64,000 bases of DNA from Streptomyces sp. SAI-135 (GTDB lineage: Bacteria; Actinomycetota; Actinomycetes; Streptomycetales; Streptomycetaceae): contig NZ_JARXYP010000002.1 of the NCBI RefSeq assembly GCF_029893805.1, forward strand, positions 7,130,001 to 7,194,000, in the 5' to 3' direction. The position numbers and the translations under genes were made by a program. A model generated the notes under the pieces. The model was not told where the DNA came from. It ran no database searches and saw only the letters and a list, made by a program, of their open reading frames with translations. The stretch's first letter is position 1; each line of letters starts with the position of its first letter. Of this stretch, positions 7,754-16,154 are shown one piece after another.

Positions 7754-8830
7754 ATGAGCCGCGCCCCCGACGTCCCCCACCGGCGACTGCTGCTGAAAGG
7801 TGCCCTGGCCGCGGGCGCCCTGGCCGCGACCCCCACCGCCGCCGAAGCCGCCCCGCGCCCGAAGAAGGCCGCACCCTTCGTGAACCCGCTCGTCCGCAAC
7901 CGCGCCGACCCTCACATCCACCGTCACACCGACGGCCACTACTACTTCACCGCCACCGCCCCCGAGTACGACCGCATCGTCCTGCGCCGCTCCCGCACCA
8001 TCAACGGCCTCGCGACCGCGGACGAGTCCGTCGTCTGGACCAAGCATCCGACCGGTGTCATGGGCGCCCACATCTGGGCACCGGAGCTCCATCGCATCGG
8101 CGGCAAGTGGTACATCTACTTCGCCTCCGCGCCCGCCGAGAGCGTGTGGGACATCCGCATCTGGGTCCTGGAGAACGCCAACCCCAACCCCTTCAAGGGC
8201 ACTTGGGTGGAGAGGGGCCAGATCCGGACTGCCTGGGAGACCTTCTCCCTGGACGCCACCACCTTCACCCACCGCGGCACCCGCTACCTCGCCTGGGCCC
8301 AGCACGAGCCCGGCCTGGACAACAACACCGGTCTCTTCCTGTCGAGGATGGCGAATCCCTGGACGCTGACGGGGCCTCAGATCAGGCTCTCCACACCGCA
8401 GTACGACTGGGAGTGCGTCGGCTACAAGGTCAACGAGGGGCCCTCGGTCATCGCCCGCAACGGCCGCCTGTTCATGTCCTACTCGGCCAGCGCCACCGAC
8501 CGGCACTACTGCATGGGCCTGCTCACGGCCGACGCGGACGCCGACCTCATGAACCCGGCGAGCTGGTCCAAGTCACCCACCCCCGTGTTCACCAGCAACG
8601 ACACCACCAGGCAGTACGGCCCCGGCCACAACTGCTTCACCGTCGCCGAGGACGGCCGCAGTGACGTCCTCGTCTACCACGCCCGCCCGTACAAGGAGAT
8701 CGTCGGCGACCCGCTGAACGACCCCAACCGCCACACCCGCGTGCAGAAGCTCGGCTGGCACGCGGACGGCACGCCTGACTTCGGCGTACCGGTGGCGGAC
8801 ACCGCCATGGACACGGAGGTCGCGTCTTGA
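7754..8830 (+). CDS. Secreted GH43-family glycoside hydrolase, arabinofuranosidase-like
   Basis: This 358-residue protein has a twin-arginine signal (HRRLLLKGALAAG...TAAEA), so it is probably exported folded. It is followed by a single five-bladed GH43 propeller. The expected catalytic residues are visible: the base Asp52 in NRADPHIHRHTDG, the pKa-modulating Asp167 in FSLDATTFTH, and the acid Glu228 in VNEGPSVI. HIWAPELHRIGGKWYIYF is a typical blade. The pattern is closest to exo-acting alpha-L-arabinofuranosidases of the GH43_26 type, which act on arabinan or arabinoxylan side chains. No carbohydrate-binding module is attached. The ATG at 7754 has AGGCAG upstream. The stop overlaps the next start as TTGA, so the two enzymes are translationally coupled. 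Substrate is inference. Confidence 0.85.
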   Translation: MSRAPDVPHRRLLLKGALAAGALAATPTAAEAAPRPKKAAPFVNPLVRNRADPHIHRHTDGHYYFTATAPEYDRIVLRRSRTINGLATADESVVWTKHPTGVMGAHIWAPELHRIGGKWYIYFASAPAESVWDIRIWVLENANPNPFKGTWVERGQIRTAWETFSLDATTFTHRGTRYLAWAQHEPGLDNNTGLFLSRMANPWTLTGPQIRLSTPQYDWECVGYKVNEGPSVIARNGRLFMSYSASATDRHYCMGLLTADADADLMNPASWSKSPTPVFTSNDTTRQYGPGHNCFTVAEDGRSDVLVYHARPYKEIVGDPLNDPNRHTRVQKLGWHADGTPDFGVPVADTAMDTEVAS

Positions 8831-10239
8831 GACGTGTGTACGCGGTACTGATCGCCCTCTGCCTGGCCCTGGCCGGCGCCCTGGTGACCGCCGGACCGGC
8901 CCAGGCCGCCCCGCTGACCGTCCCGAACGGCGTCCGGTTCACGGACACTTCGGGAGGCGCCCTGCACGCCCACGGCGGCGGGGTCGTCAAGGTCGGCTCC
9001 TACTACTACTGGTTCGGCGAGGACCGCAACGCCGACAACACCTTCCGGTACGTGGACGCCTACCGCTCCACCGACCTGAAGAACTGGGAGTTCAGGAACC
9101 ACGTCCTGACCCAGTCCTCCGCCTCCGAGCTGTCCAAGGCATACATAGAGCGGCCCAAGGTCGTCTACAACGCGACCACCGGCAAGTTCGTGATGTGGAT
9201 GCACAAGGAGAACGGCACCGACTACAGCGAGGCCCGCGCGGCCGTCGCCGTGTCCGACACCGTCGACGGGAACTACGCCTACCAGGGCAGCTTCCGCCCG
9301 CTCGGCCAGTACATGTCCCGTGACATCACCACGTTCGTCGACACCGACGGCACCGGCTACATGGTCTCGGCCGCCAACGAGAACTACGACCTGCACATCT
9401 ACCGGCTCACCGCCGACTACACCGGCATCGCCGGTCTCGTCGCCAACCCCTGGCCGGGCGGCCACCGCGAGGCCCCGGCCCTGTTCAAGCGGGGCGGCGT
9501 CTACTTCATGCTGACCTCGGGCGCGACCGGCTGGAGCGCCAATCAGCAGCAGTACGCCACCGCGACCTCCCTCGCCGGCCCGTGGACCTCGATGGCGAAC
9601 GTCGGGGACTCCACGACCTACAACTCGCAGACCGCCTACGTCCTTCCGGTGCAGGGCACCTCGGGCACCTCGTACCTCTACATGGGCGACCGCTGGGGCA
9701 ACTCCTTCGGCGGGACCGTCAACGACTCGCGGTACGTCTGGCTGCCGTTGACCTTCCCGAGCTCCACCACAATGTCCATGTCCTGGTACCCCGAGGTCAC
9801 GATCGACGCGGCGGCCGGGACCGTCTCCGGCACCGCTGCCACGTACAACACGCTGGTCGCGCGCAACAGCGGCAAGTGCGCGGACGTGCCCGACCAGTCG
9901 CTGTGGCAGGGCGTCGCGATCAGCCAGTACACCTGCAACGGCGGCGGCAACCAGAAGTGGTGGTTCAAGAACCTCGGCACCGGCTACTACCAGCTCGTCG
10001 GCCGCGGCAGCTCGCTGTGCCTCCAGGAGAACGCCACCGACGTGACCCAGGAGAACTGCTCGTCGAGCGCCACCACCCAGCAGTGGTCGGTCGTCACCTC
10101 GGGCTCCTACGTCAACATCAAGGCCCGCACCAGCGGTGAGTGCCTCGACGTGAACGGCGCGTCCACCGCCAACTCCGCCCCGATCATCACGTACACGTGC
10201 AACGGAGCGACCAACCAGCAGTGGACGCGCGGTACCTGA
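8827..10239 (+). CDS. Secreted GH43 exo-beta-1,3-galactanase-like enzyme with CBM13
   Basis: This 470-residue secreted protein starts at a TTG overlapping the previous stop. The Sec signal ends GPAQAAP. Residues about 33-330 resemble GH43 subfamily 24 propellers: LHAHGGGVVKVGSYYYWFGE, YRSTDLKNWEFRNHVL, YIERPKVVYNATTGKFVMWMH, MSRDITTFVDTDGTGYMVSA, EAPALFKRGGVYFMLTSGATGW. This subfamily contains exo-beta-1,3-galactanases that clip the main chain of type II arabinogalactan and bypass side chains. Residues about 340-470 are a ricin-type CBM13 with repeats ending in QKWW, TQQWS and NQQWT. The same GH43_24+CBM13 architecture is known from characterised Streptomyces exo-beta-1,3-galactanases. It pairs functionally with the GH30 enzyme at 28794. 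Its 3' end is only 2 bp from the convergent lyase gene. Confidence 0.85.
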   Translation: MRRVYAVLIALCLALAGALVTAGPAQAAPLTVPNGVRFTDTSGGALHAHGGGVVKVGSYYYWFGEDRNADNTFRYVDAYRSTDLKNWEFRNHVLTQSSASELSKAYIERPKVVYNATTGKFVMWMHKENGTDYSEARAAVAVSDTVDGNYAYQGSFRPLGQYMSRDITTFVDTDGTGYMVSAANENYDLHIYRLTADYTGIAGLVANPWPGGHREAPALFKRGGVYFMLTSGATGWSANQQQYATATSLAGPWTSMANVGDSTTYNSQTAYVLPVQGTSGTSYLYMGDRWGNSFGGTVNDSRYVWLPLTFPSSTTMSMSWYPEVTIDAAAGTVSGTAATYNTLVARNSGKCADVPDQSLWQGVAISQYTCNGGGNQKWWFKNLGTGYYQLVGRGSSLCLQENATDVTQENCSSSATTQQWSVVTSGSYVNIKARTSGECLDVNGASTANSAPIITYTCNGATNQQWTRGT

Positions 10240-10241
10240 CG

Positions 10242-11924
10242 TCAGGTCAGCAGGTCGATCGCGTCGATCGACGTGCCCGCGCTGAGATAGGCCGTCGACC
10301 CCGAACCGCTCACGATGTTGATCTTCAGCGTGTTGTACTGGCCGGTGTCCGTGCGCCAGGCACTGGCCGGAACGCTGTAGGTGAACGTGTGGTTGTTGCC
10401 CCGGTAGGACCCGTTCGTCAGGGACCGGGTGCTCGGCTGTGTGGGCGGGGAGGGGATCGCCGACGTCCAGGTGTCGTTGACGACGACCTGCGGCCGCCCG
10501 TTGGCGTAGGCCGTCGTCACCCCGATCCGCAGGGTGTGCGCGGCGGCGGCCTGAGCGGCGGTCAGCTTGAAGTACACCAGCAGACCGCTGTTGACGTCCT
10601 TCCAGAGGTAGCAGGGGAAGGCGGAGGTCTCGGTACCGCTGCCGACGACGACATTGCCGGTCCAGGAGGCGGCCCGGACGTCCGAGGGATGGGCGTACGT
10701 CATCAGGTCGGCGTTCTTGAAGCCGCTCGGGGTGCCCGTCCAGTCGTTGATCCGCCAGATAGCGCCCGCGTTGCTCGGGTCGTTGGTGGACGGGATCGCG
10801 AGGGAGTTCAGGGTGGTCGTCCCGCCGGCGGTCACCGTCACGGAGGTGGTGTACACGGCGAGTTCGCTCTTGTAGACGGTCAGGGTGTACGTCCCCGGCA
10901 GGACCCCGCCGATGGAGAAGTAACCGTCCGAGGAGCGGGCCGGACCCCAGTACTGGGCGGCCGGGTTGGCGAGTCCGACGGTGTACGGGTACGCCGTGTT
11001 CCGGCCCGTGATGCCCACGCCCGCGACGCGGCCCCGGCCGCCCGGGGCGACGTAGCCGGAGATGCCGAGCGAGTCCGCCCAGGAGGTGGTGAGGGTGCCC
11101 GGGAACAGCGAGGAGGAGGGCGCGCCGCCGTCCGTGAGGGCGATGACGTACGGGCCCTGGAGGCCGAAGCGCTCGTCCTCGGTCTGGTTCTGGGCGTAGT
11201 GCAGGATCTCGTAGAGGCCGCCGCCGTCCGCGCTCTGGTGGCGCAGCAGGGAGCGGTAGAAGGGACCGCCGGACGCCTTCTCGTGGTTGGAGCGGACGAT
11301 CCACAGGCCGACGCCGTTCGCGCTCCAGCCGACGTAGTCGTAGTCCATGACCCGCAGCTTCGAGTAGTGCTTCGAGCGGGTCTGGCCGTCGGACTTGGCG
11401 AAGACGTCCGAGGCCTCGATGGTGGTCGGCGCGTACGTGTACGAATCGGGCTGGTCGTTGAGGAACAGGCCCGCCCTGACGCGCAGGATGAAGCGGGTCG
11501 AGGCGACCGAGGTGTCGGCCCGGTTGGTCCACAGGTAGACGTTGTTCTCGCCGCTGCGGGCCGCGTAGTAGTGCCGGAGCGTGCCGTACGCGACCGAGAC
11601 CAGGATCGTGGACCCGGACTGCTTGACGGTGACGGTGGAGGTGCCGAGACCGGACTCGATGTGCGAGTTCTTGCCGCCGTAGCCCTGGTACTCCGTGCCC
11701 TTGTAGACGAGCGAGGTCAGGTCGCCGTTGGTCTTGCTGACCTTGAAGACGAGGTTCGCGCCGGTGTCGACGACGTAGTTCGAGCCGTCGTCGGACCAGC
11801 CGAAACCCGCGGCGGACGCGGACGGGGCGAGCGGCCCGGCGAGCGCGGCCGTCCCTGCGGCGGCCGCGGTGCCGAGGACGAGGGTTCGGCGTCCGACCGG
11901 TCTGTTCACGGTGGATCCGGACAT
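10242..11924 (-). CDS. Secreted rhamnogalacturonan lyase (PL4 family)
   Basis: This 560-residue enzyme cleaves the rhamnogalacturonan I backbone by beta-elimination. A Tat signal (NRPVGRRTLVLGTAAA...PSASA) precedes an N-terminal catalytic beta-sandwich domain (NLVFKVSKTNGDLTSLVYKG, SHIESGLG, YVGWSANGVGLWIVRSNHE). A central fibronectin-like RhgB domain follows (GRVAGVGITGRN, GYFSIGGVLPGTYTLTVYK), then a C-terminal carbohydrate-binding-like domain (IWRINDWTGTPSGFKNAD, NNHTFTYSVPASAW, GTSIDAIDLLT). This three-domain order is the PL4 rhamnogalacturonan endolyase arrangement. I chose the ATG at 11924 because it has a GGAGG site and leads directly into the signal peptide; upstream in-frame codons look non-coding. 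It is divergent from the acetylesterase gene, with operators between, and converges on the galactanase gene. Confidence 0.9.
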   Translation of the reverse strand: MSGSTVNRPVGRRTLVLGTAAAAGTAALAGPLAPSASAAGFGWSDDGSNYVVDTGANLVFKVSKTNGDLTSLVYKGTEYQGYGGKNSHIESGLGTSTVTVKQSGSTILVSVAYGTLRHYYAARSGENNVYLWTNRADTSVASTRFILRVRAGLFLNDQPDSYTYAPTTIEASDVFAKSDGQTRSKHYSKLRVMDYDYVGWSANGVGLWIVRSNHEKASGGPFYRSLLRHQSADGGGLYEILHYAQNQTEDERFGLQGPYVIALTDGGAPSSSLFPGTLTTSWADSLGISGYVAPGGRGRVAGVGITGRNTAYPYTVGLANPAAQYWGPARSSDGYFSIGGVLPGTYTLTVYKSELAVYTTSVTVTAGGTTTLNSLAIPSTNDPSNAGAIWRINDWTGTPSGFKNADLMTYAHPSDVRAASWTGNVVVGSGTETSAFPCYLWKDVNSGLLVYFKLTAAQAAAAHTLRIGVTTAYANGRPQVVVNDTWTSAIPSPPTQPSTRSLTNGSYRGNNHTFTYSVPASAWRTDTGQYNTLKINIVSGSGSTAYLSAGTSIDAIDLLT

Positions 11925-11995
11925 GTGGGGGTGCCTCCTCCGGGAGGTGTGGGGGTGGTGCGGGTGCTTTGGAGAGTGACAGTTGAATCGATTTT

Positions 11996-12011
11996 GCGAA
12001 AGGGCTTTCGC
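11996..12011. promoter_or_regulatory. Perfect 16-bp palindrome between PL4 and CE12 genes
   Basis: GCGAAAG-GG-CTTTCGC is a perfect inverted repeat apart from the two central bases. It lies about 70 bases upstream of the lyase start and 108 bases upstream of the acetylesterase start. Its GAAAG...CTTTC core resembles LacI-family sites. It is a likely operator for one or both divergent genes. Confidence 0.45.
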
Positions 12012-12053
12012 TGGCTGGAGGTTGGCAATCTTGTGAAATCGACCCAAGGTCTA

Positions 12054-12065
12054 GAAAGCGCTTGC
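12054..12065. promoter_or_regulatory. LacI-type operator candidate (GAAAGCGCTTGC)
   Basis: It contains the same AAGCGCTT octamer (12056-12063) as the region upstream of the LacI gene at 2680-3723. It lies 54 bases before the acetylesterase start, so a bound repressor could block its promoter. Binding by that LacI protein is inferred from the shared octamer. Confidence 0.5.
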
Positions 12066-12118
12066 AGATGGCGGTACGGTCCGGCGCCAGGTGTTGCCCC
12101 CTGACGGAGGAACCACGA

Positions 12119-13159
12119 ATGAGACGTTTCAACCTCGCCGTGCTGGCGGCGGTGGCGCTGGCCGCGGGCCTGACGGCCGTACCGGCGCAGGCGCACACCG
12201 GACGTCCGCCGGGCCTGGAGAACTGCACCGCGGCCGGCTGCCACTTCGACGTCCCGCCCGGCACGTACGACGTGCGGGTCCTGCTCGGCGGCGACGCCGG
12301 GTCGAGCACCGCGATCACCGGCGAGACCCGGCGTTCCCTGCTGCCGGAGACCTCGGTCGCGGCCGGTGACCGGGTCTCGCGCAGCTTCACCGTGAACGTC
12401 CGCACCCCTGAGGGCGAGCCGACCGGCCCCGACGGCACACCCGGCCTGGACCTCGCGCTGAGCGGCTCGGCCCCCGCGCTCGCCGGTATCTCGGTCACCC
12501 CGGCCCGGCACGCCCGCCAGATCTTCCTCGTCGGCGACTCCACCGTCTGCGACCAGCCCGGTGACCCCTACTCCGGCTGGGGTCAGCAGCTGCCCCAGTA
12601 CCTGCGCAAGGGCCTGTCCGTGGCCAACTACGCCGACTCCGGCGAGAGCACGGTGAGTTACCTGTCCGAGCCGCGTCTGTGGGCCACGGTCCAGCCGCTG
12701 ATCCGCCCCGGCGACCTCGTCCTCGTCCAGCTCGCCCACAACGACAAGACGACCGACGAGGCGACCTACCGGGCGAACCTGGAGACTCTGGTCGCGGGTG
12801 TCAGGGAGAAAGGCGGGAACCCTGTCCTCGTGACGCCCGTCGTGCGACGCTGGTTCAACTCGGACGGCACGCTGAACAACGGGACGGCCCTGCTGGTCAA
12901 CGGCCTCGGGGTGGACCATCCCGCGGTGATCCGCTCGGTCGCCGCGGCCGAGGACGTGCCGCTGATCGACCTGACGGCGAGGACGAAGTCGCTCGTGGAG
13001 TCCCTGGGCGTGGAGGGCTCCAAGGCGATCTACCTCTACAACGAGAAAAGGGACAACACCCACACCTCCGTGCACGGAGCCACCGTGTACGCGGGCCTGG
13101 TCCGCGACGAACTCGTCGCACAGGGGCTGGTGCCCGCGGGCCTGGTGCGGGTGGGATAG
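12119..13159 (+). CDS. Secreted rhamnogalacturonan acetylesterase (CE12, SGNH hydrolase)
   Basis: This 346-residue esterase removes acetyl groups from rhamnogalacturonan so that lyases can act. A Sec signal ends PAQAH. An N-terminal beta domain of about 100 residues (CHFDVPPGTYDVRVLLGG, SRSFTVNVRTPEGE) precedes the SGNH domain. Block I is FLVGDSTVCDQPGDPYSGWG with nucleophile Ser141, block II-like NYADSGEST, block III VLVQLAHNDK, and block V DNTHTSVHG with Asp312 and His315. This two-part layout is that of CE12 enzymes of the YxiM/RhgT type. The ATG at 12119 has GACGGAGG upstream. It is divergent from the PL4 lyase, whose substrate it would prepare, and a hairpin terminator follows. Confidence 0.9.
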   Translation: MRRFNLAVLAAVALAAGLTAVPAQAHTGRPPGLENCTAAGCHFDVPPGTYDVRVLLGGDAGSSTAITGETRRSLLPETSVAAGDRVSRSFTVNVRTPEGEPTGPDGTPGLDLALSGSAPALAGISVTPARHARQIFLVGDSTVCDQPGDPYSGWGQQLPQYLRKGLSVANYADSGESTVSYLSEPRLWATVQPLIRPGDLVLVQLAHNDKTTDEATYRANLETLVAGVREKGGNPVLVTPVVRRWFNSDGTLNNGTALLVNGLGVDHPAVIRSVAAAEDVPLIDLTARTKSLVESLGVEGSKAIYLYNEKRDNTHTSVHGATVYAGLVRDELVAQGLVPAGLVRVG

Positions 13160-13162
13160 ACG

Positions 13163-13198
13163 CCTGGGGCGTCCCGACCGGAACCGGGGCGCCCCAGG
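13163..13198 (+). terminator. Hairpin terminator after the acetylesterase gene
   Basis: CCTGGGGCG (13163-13171) pairs perfectly with CGCCCCAGG (13190-13198) across an 18-base loop, starting 4 bases after the stop codon. No U-tract follows, as is usual for Streptomyces. Confidence 0.6.
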
Positions 13199-13211
13199 TC
13201 TGTGTCCCGAG

Positions 13212-13271
13212 CCGGCGAGTCTGCGAGTCTGCGATCCGGCGGGTCTGCGATCCGGCGAGTCTGCGAGTCGA
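13212..13271. repeat. Short imperfect tandem repeats upstream of the DUF2264 gene
   Basis: A 16-base unit, TCTGCGATCCGGCGRG, occurs twice in tandem, flanked by shorter versions (GCGAGTCTGCGAGTC) on both sides. The array ends directly before the ribosome site GAGGAAGAG of the next gene, so it lies in the 5' untranslated region or promoter. It is probably slippage-derived. Confidence 0.65.
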
Positions 13272-13285
13272 GGAAGAGAGAACCG

Positions 13286-15352
13286 ATGCAGTTGCCCCCC
13301 GAGGACCGCACCCTCAGTCCGCACACCGGCTGCACGCGCGCCCACTGGGAGGCCGCCGCCGACGCCCTGCTCGCCGCCGTCGAGCCGTACGCCACCGAGG
13401 ACCGCGCCCTCTACCACCTCCCCGGCGACCGCCAGAGCTGGTCGGGCCGCCTCTCCGACGGCCTTGAGGGCTACGCCCGTACGCTCCTGCTGGCGGCCTT
13501 CCGCCAGGACGCGACCGCGCTGGAGCGGTACGCCGACGGCCTCGCCGCCGGAGTCTCGGGGGTCTGGCCCCGTATCGAGGACCGCGGCCAACCACTGGTG
13601 GAGGCGGCGTCCATCGCGTTCGCGCTGCGGATCACCAGGCCACTGCTCTGGGACCGGCTGGACGAGGCCGTACGGCAGCGCGCCGCGGCCTGGCTCACCG
13701 ACGCGCTCACCGCCGAGGCATGGCCCTGCAACTGGGAGCTCTTCCCCGTCACGGTGGCCGGCTTCCTGTCCTCGCTCGGCCACGAGCCGGAGGCCTCCCG
13801 CAAGGCGATCGACCGCGGTCTGGAGCGCATCGAACAGTGGTACGTCGGCGAGGGCTGGTACACCGACGGCGACGGCCGCAAGTTCGACTACTACAACGGC
13901 TGGGCCATGCACCTCTACCCGGTGCTGCACGCCTGGCTGGCCGAGGACGACCGGCTGCTGGACCTGTACGGCGGCCGCCTCTCCCGCCATCTCGCCGACT
14001 ACGCCCGCCTGTTCGGGGCCGACGGCGCCCCGATGCACCAGGGCCGCTCGCTCACCTACCGCTTCGCGACGACGGCCCCCCTGTGGCTGGGCGCGCTCAC
14101 CGGCCACACCCCGCTCTCCTCGGGCGAGACCCGGCGGCTGGCCTCCGGCGCCCTCAAGTACTTCCTGGACCGCGGCGCGGTGGACTCCCGCGGCCTGCTC
14201 ACCCTCGGCTGGCACGGCCCCGACCCGGCGGTCCTCCAGGGCTATTCGGGCCCGGCCTCGCCGTACTGGGCGAGCAAGGGCTTCCTCGGCCTGCTCCTCC
14301 CGGCGGACCACGAGGTGTGGACGGCGGTGGAGGAACCGGGCCCCGCCGAACGCTCCGACGCGCTCACCTCGATCACCGCCCCCAACTGGCTTCTCCAGTC
14401 CACCCGTTCCGACGGCCTGGTCCGCCTCCACAACCACGGCAGCGAGGACGTCCGCTACGACCCGTACTACACCCGCCTCGCCTACTCCACGGCGACCGAG
14501 CCCTCCCCGTCGTACGACAACAGCCTCTTCGTGAACGGCGATCCGAGCCGGACGGAGATCGAGCCGCTGGGGGTGGGGGAGGGGTGGGCGGCCTCCCGGC
14601 ACACGGCGGCCGGGGGTGCGCGGGTCCGCAGTGTCGTGCTGGCGCGGGGAGCCGTGGAGGTGCGTGCCTTCCTCGTGGCCGGGGCCGAGCCCGGGACGCC
14701 GGTGCGGGTGACGGGGTGGGCGGCGCGGGACGACGTCCGGTCCGAACTGCTGCCCGCCGTGGGCCTCGACGACGAGCTGAGCGGGGTGACGGGCGAGGGG
14801 GACACGTTGTTCGTCGCGCTGGCCCGCCTCACCGCGGACGCCGATGCCGAGCCGCTGGGGGAGACGGTGACCGCAAGGGCCACAGGGGCACGGGAGTTGA
14901 CGGTGACATGGAAGGGAGGCTCCGGGACGCGGGTCCGGTGGGAGGGCTCCGGTGTGGACGTCGTGCCCGGTCCGCGACCGCTCACCCCCGAGGAGCGGCT
15001 CGCCGACGCGAAGAAGCTGCTGGGCCTCCCGCGCATCGTCGCGATCTGCGGCTCCACCCGCTTCATGACCGAGATGGCCGAGGCCGATCTGCGGGAGACC
15101 GAAGCCGGAAGGATCGTCGTCAAGCCGGGGTGCGACATGAAGTCGCCGCACGAGCTCTGGGGCGACCCCGCCGACGCCGAGGCGCTGAAGGCTCGGCTCG
15201 ACGACCTGCACCGGGCGAAGATCCGGCTCGCCGACGAGGTGCTCGTGGTCGGCGACCACATCGGAGACAGCACCCGGGCCGAGATCGCCTACGCCCGGTC
15301 GCTGGACAAGCCCGTGCGGTTCACCCACCCGGAGGCCGACCCCGGCGCCTGA
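13286..15352 (+). CDS. DUF2264 protein fused to a C-terminal nucleoside-deoxyribosyltransferase-like domain
   Basis: This 688-residue protein has two parts. Residues about 1-565 are a DUF2264 domain: an alpha/alpha-toroid (SWSGRLSDGLEGYARTLLLA, WPCNWELFPVTVAGFL, FDYYNGWAMHLYPVLHAWL, LTYRFATTAPLWLGALTG, LGWHGPDPAVLQGYSGPASP) followed by a beta domain. DUF2264 proteins occur in polysaccharide loci, and I believe some are classed as GH154 beta-glucuronidases. Residues about 582-688 (PRIVAICGSTRFMTEMAEA, RIVVKPGCDMKSP, KIRLADEVLVVGDHIGDSTR, EIAYARSLDKPVRF) resemble a small Rossmann-like nucleoside 2-deoxyribosyltransferase-type protein that I would expect as a separate gene. They are joined in frame by LTPEERLADAKKLLGL. 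The ATG has GAGGAAGAG upstream and no signal peptide. The 3' end is 10 bp from the convergent hydrolase gene. Confidence 0.8.
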   Translation: MQLPPEDRTLSPHTGCTRAHWEAAADALLAAVEPYATEDRALYHLPGDRQSWSGRLSDGLEGYARTLLLAAFRQDATALERYADGLAAGVSGVWPRIEDRGQPLVEAASIAFALRITRPLLWDRLDEAVRQRAAAWLTDALTAEAWPCNWELFPVTVAGFLSSLGHEPEASRKAIDRGLERIEQWYVGEGWYTDGDGRKFDYYNGWAMHLYPVLHAWLAEDDRLLDLYGGRLSRHLADYARLFGADGAPMHQGRSLTYRFATTAPLWLGALTGHTPLSSGETRRLASGALKYFLDRGAVDSRGLLTLGWHGPDPAVLQGYSGPASPYWASKGFLGLLLPADHEVWTAVEEPGPAERSDALTSITAPNWLLQSTRSDGLVRLHNHGSEDVRYDPYYTRLAYSTATEPSPSYDNSLFVNGDPSRTEIEPLGVGEGWAASRHTAAGGARVRSVVLARGAVEVRAFLVAGAEPGTPVRVTGWAARDDVRSELLPAVGLDDELSGVTGEGDTLFVALARLTADADAEPLGETVTARATGARELTVTWKGGSGTRVRWEGSGVDVVPGPRPLTPEERLADAKKLLGLPRIVAICGSTRFMTEMAEADLRETEAGRIVVKPGCDMKSPHELWGDPADAEALKARLDDLHRAKIRLADEVLVVGDHIGDSTRAEIAYARSLDKPVRFTHPEADPGA

Positions 15353-15362
15353 CACCCACCTG

Positions 15363-16154
15363 TCATGACCGCGGGCCGGCCCCGAGCAGCGTGCCCGTGA
15401 GCCGTTCGGCGAAATCCTCCGGGTGCTGGAGGACGCCGAGGTGGCCGCCGGGGAACTCGGCGAAGTCGGCCTGAAGGTGCTTCGCCAGGTACTCGGCGGT
15501 GCGGTACAGGAGTTGGCCGCGGGAGTCGGCGCCCGCGGCGACGGTGAGGGGGGCGGGGGAAGGGCCCGCCTCGGGGACGTACGACGTGAAGGGTTCGATG
15601 ACGTGGGCGAGGGCCAGTGCCATGGGGGTCGTCAACTCCTCCTCCCGGGACAGGGGTTGGCCGGCCGGGAGCTCTCCCGCGTCCCGCTCCTCCAGTACGG
15701 CGGTCATCAGGGCGCCCGCCGCCGCGAGCCCCCTGGCCCGGTAGACGGCACAGACATCGCGGAACGCCGCCCGCTGCCGTGCCCCGTCCGGCAACACCCC
15801 CACGCACGGCGGCTCGTGCGCGACCACGTGCCGCAGCCGCTCCGCGTGCCTGACCGCCAGATCGAGCGCGGCCACGGCCCCGGCACTGGTGCCGAGGACA
15901 TACGCCGTGCCGCCCTCCGCAAGCGTCTCGTCGAGCACCCGCCGCGCCCCGTGGCTCCAGTCCTGGACCCGCTGGTCGGCGACGGGTTCACCGAGCCGGC
16001 CGTGGGCGAGGCCGAGAGGGTCGTAGGTGACGACGGTGAAGTGCCCGCAGAGCGCCTGCGTCAGCGGGCCGAGGCCCATCGGGTGCCCCGCGCCGCCGGG
16101 AAGCAGCAGCAGTACGGGGCCGTGGCCGGTGATGTCGTAGCACGGGTCAGTCAT
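15363..16154 (-). CDS. Alpha/beta-fold hydrolase
   Basis: This 263-residue cytoplasmic hydrolase has PVLLLLPGGAGHPMGLGPL (oxyanion-hole region), TVVTYDPLGLAHG, the nucleophile elbow VLGTSAGAVAAL, and a C-terminal His in FPGGHLGVL. A catalytic acid is likely near TVAAGADSRGQ. It overlaps the upstream TetR gene by 8 bases (ATGACTGA), so the two are translationally coupled and the hydrolase is almost certainly a target of that regulator. The substrate cannot be read from sequence; members act on esters, lactones or similar small molecules. Confidence 0.85.
   Translation of the reverse strand: MTDPCYDITGHGPVLLLLPGGAGHPMGLGPLTQALCGHFTVVTYDPLGLAHGRLGEPVADQRVQDWSHGARRVLDETLAEGGTAYVLGTSAGAVAALDLAVRHAERLRHVVAHEPPCVGVLPDGARQRAAFRDVCAVYRARGLAAAGALMTAVLEERDAGELPAGQPLSREEELTTPMALALAHVIEPFTSYVPEAGPSPAPLTVAAGADSRGQLLYRTAEYLAKHLQADFAEFPGGHLGVLQHPEDFAERLTGTLLGAGPRS

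Noticed and set aside
8674-12543. Very long minus-strand open frame (over 1200 codons) across the GH43 and CE12 genes
   Set aside because: It overlaps well-supported genes on the other strand, has composition expected of antisense frames in high-GC DNA, and shows no family motif. Only its lyase neighbour in a different frame is real.
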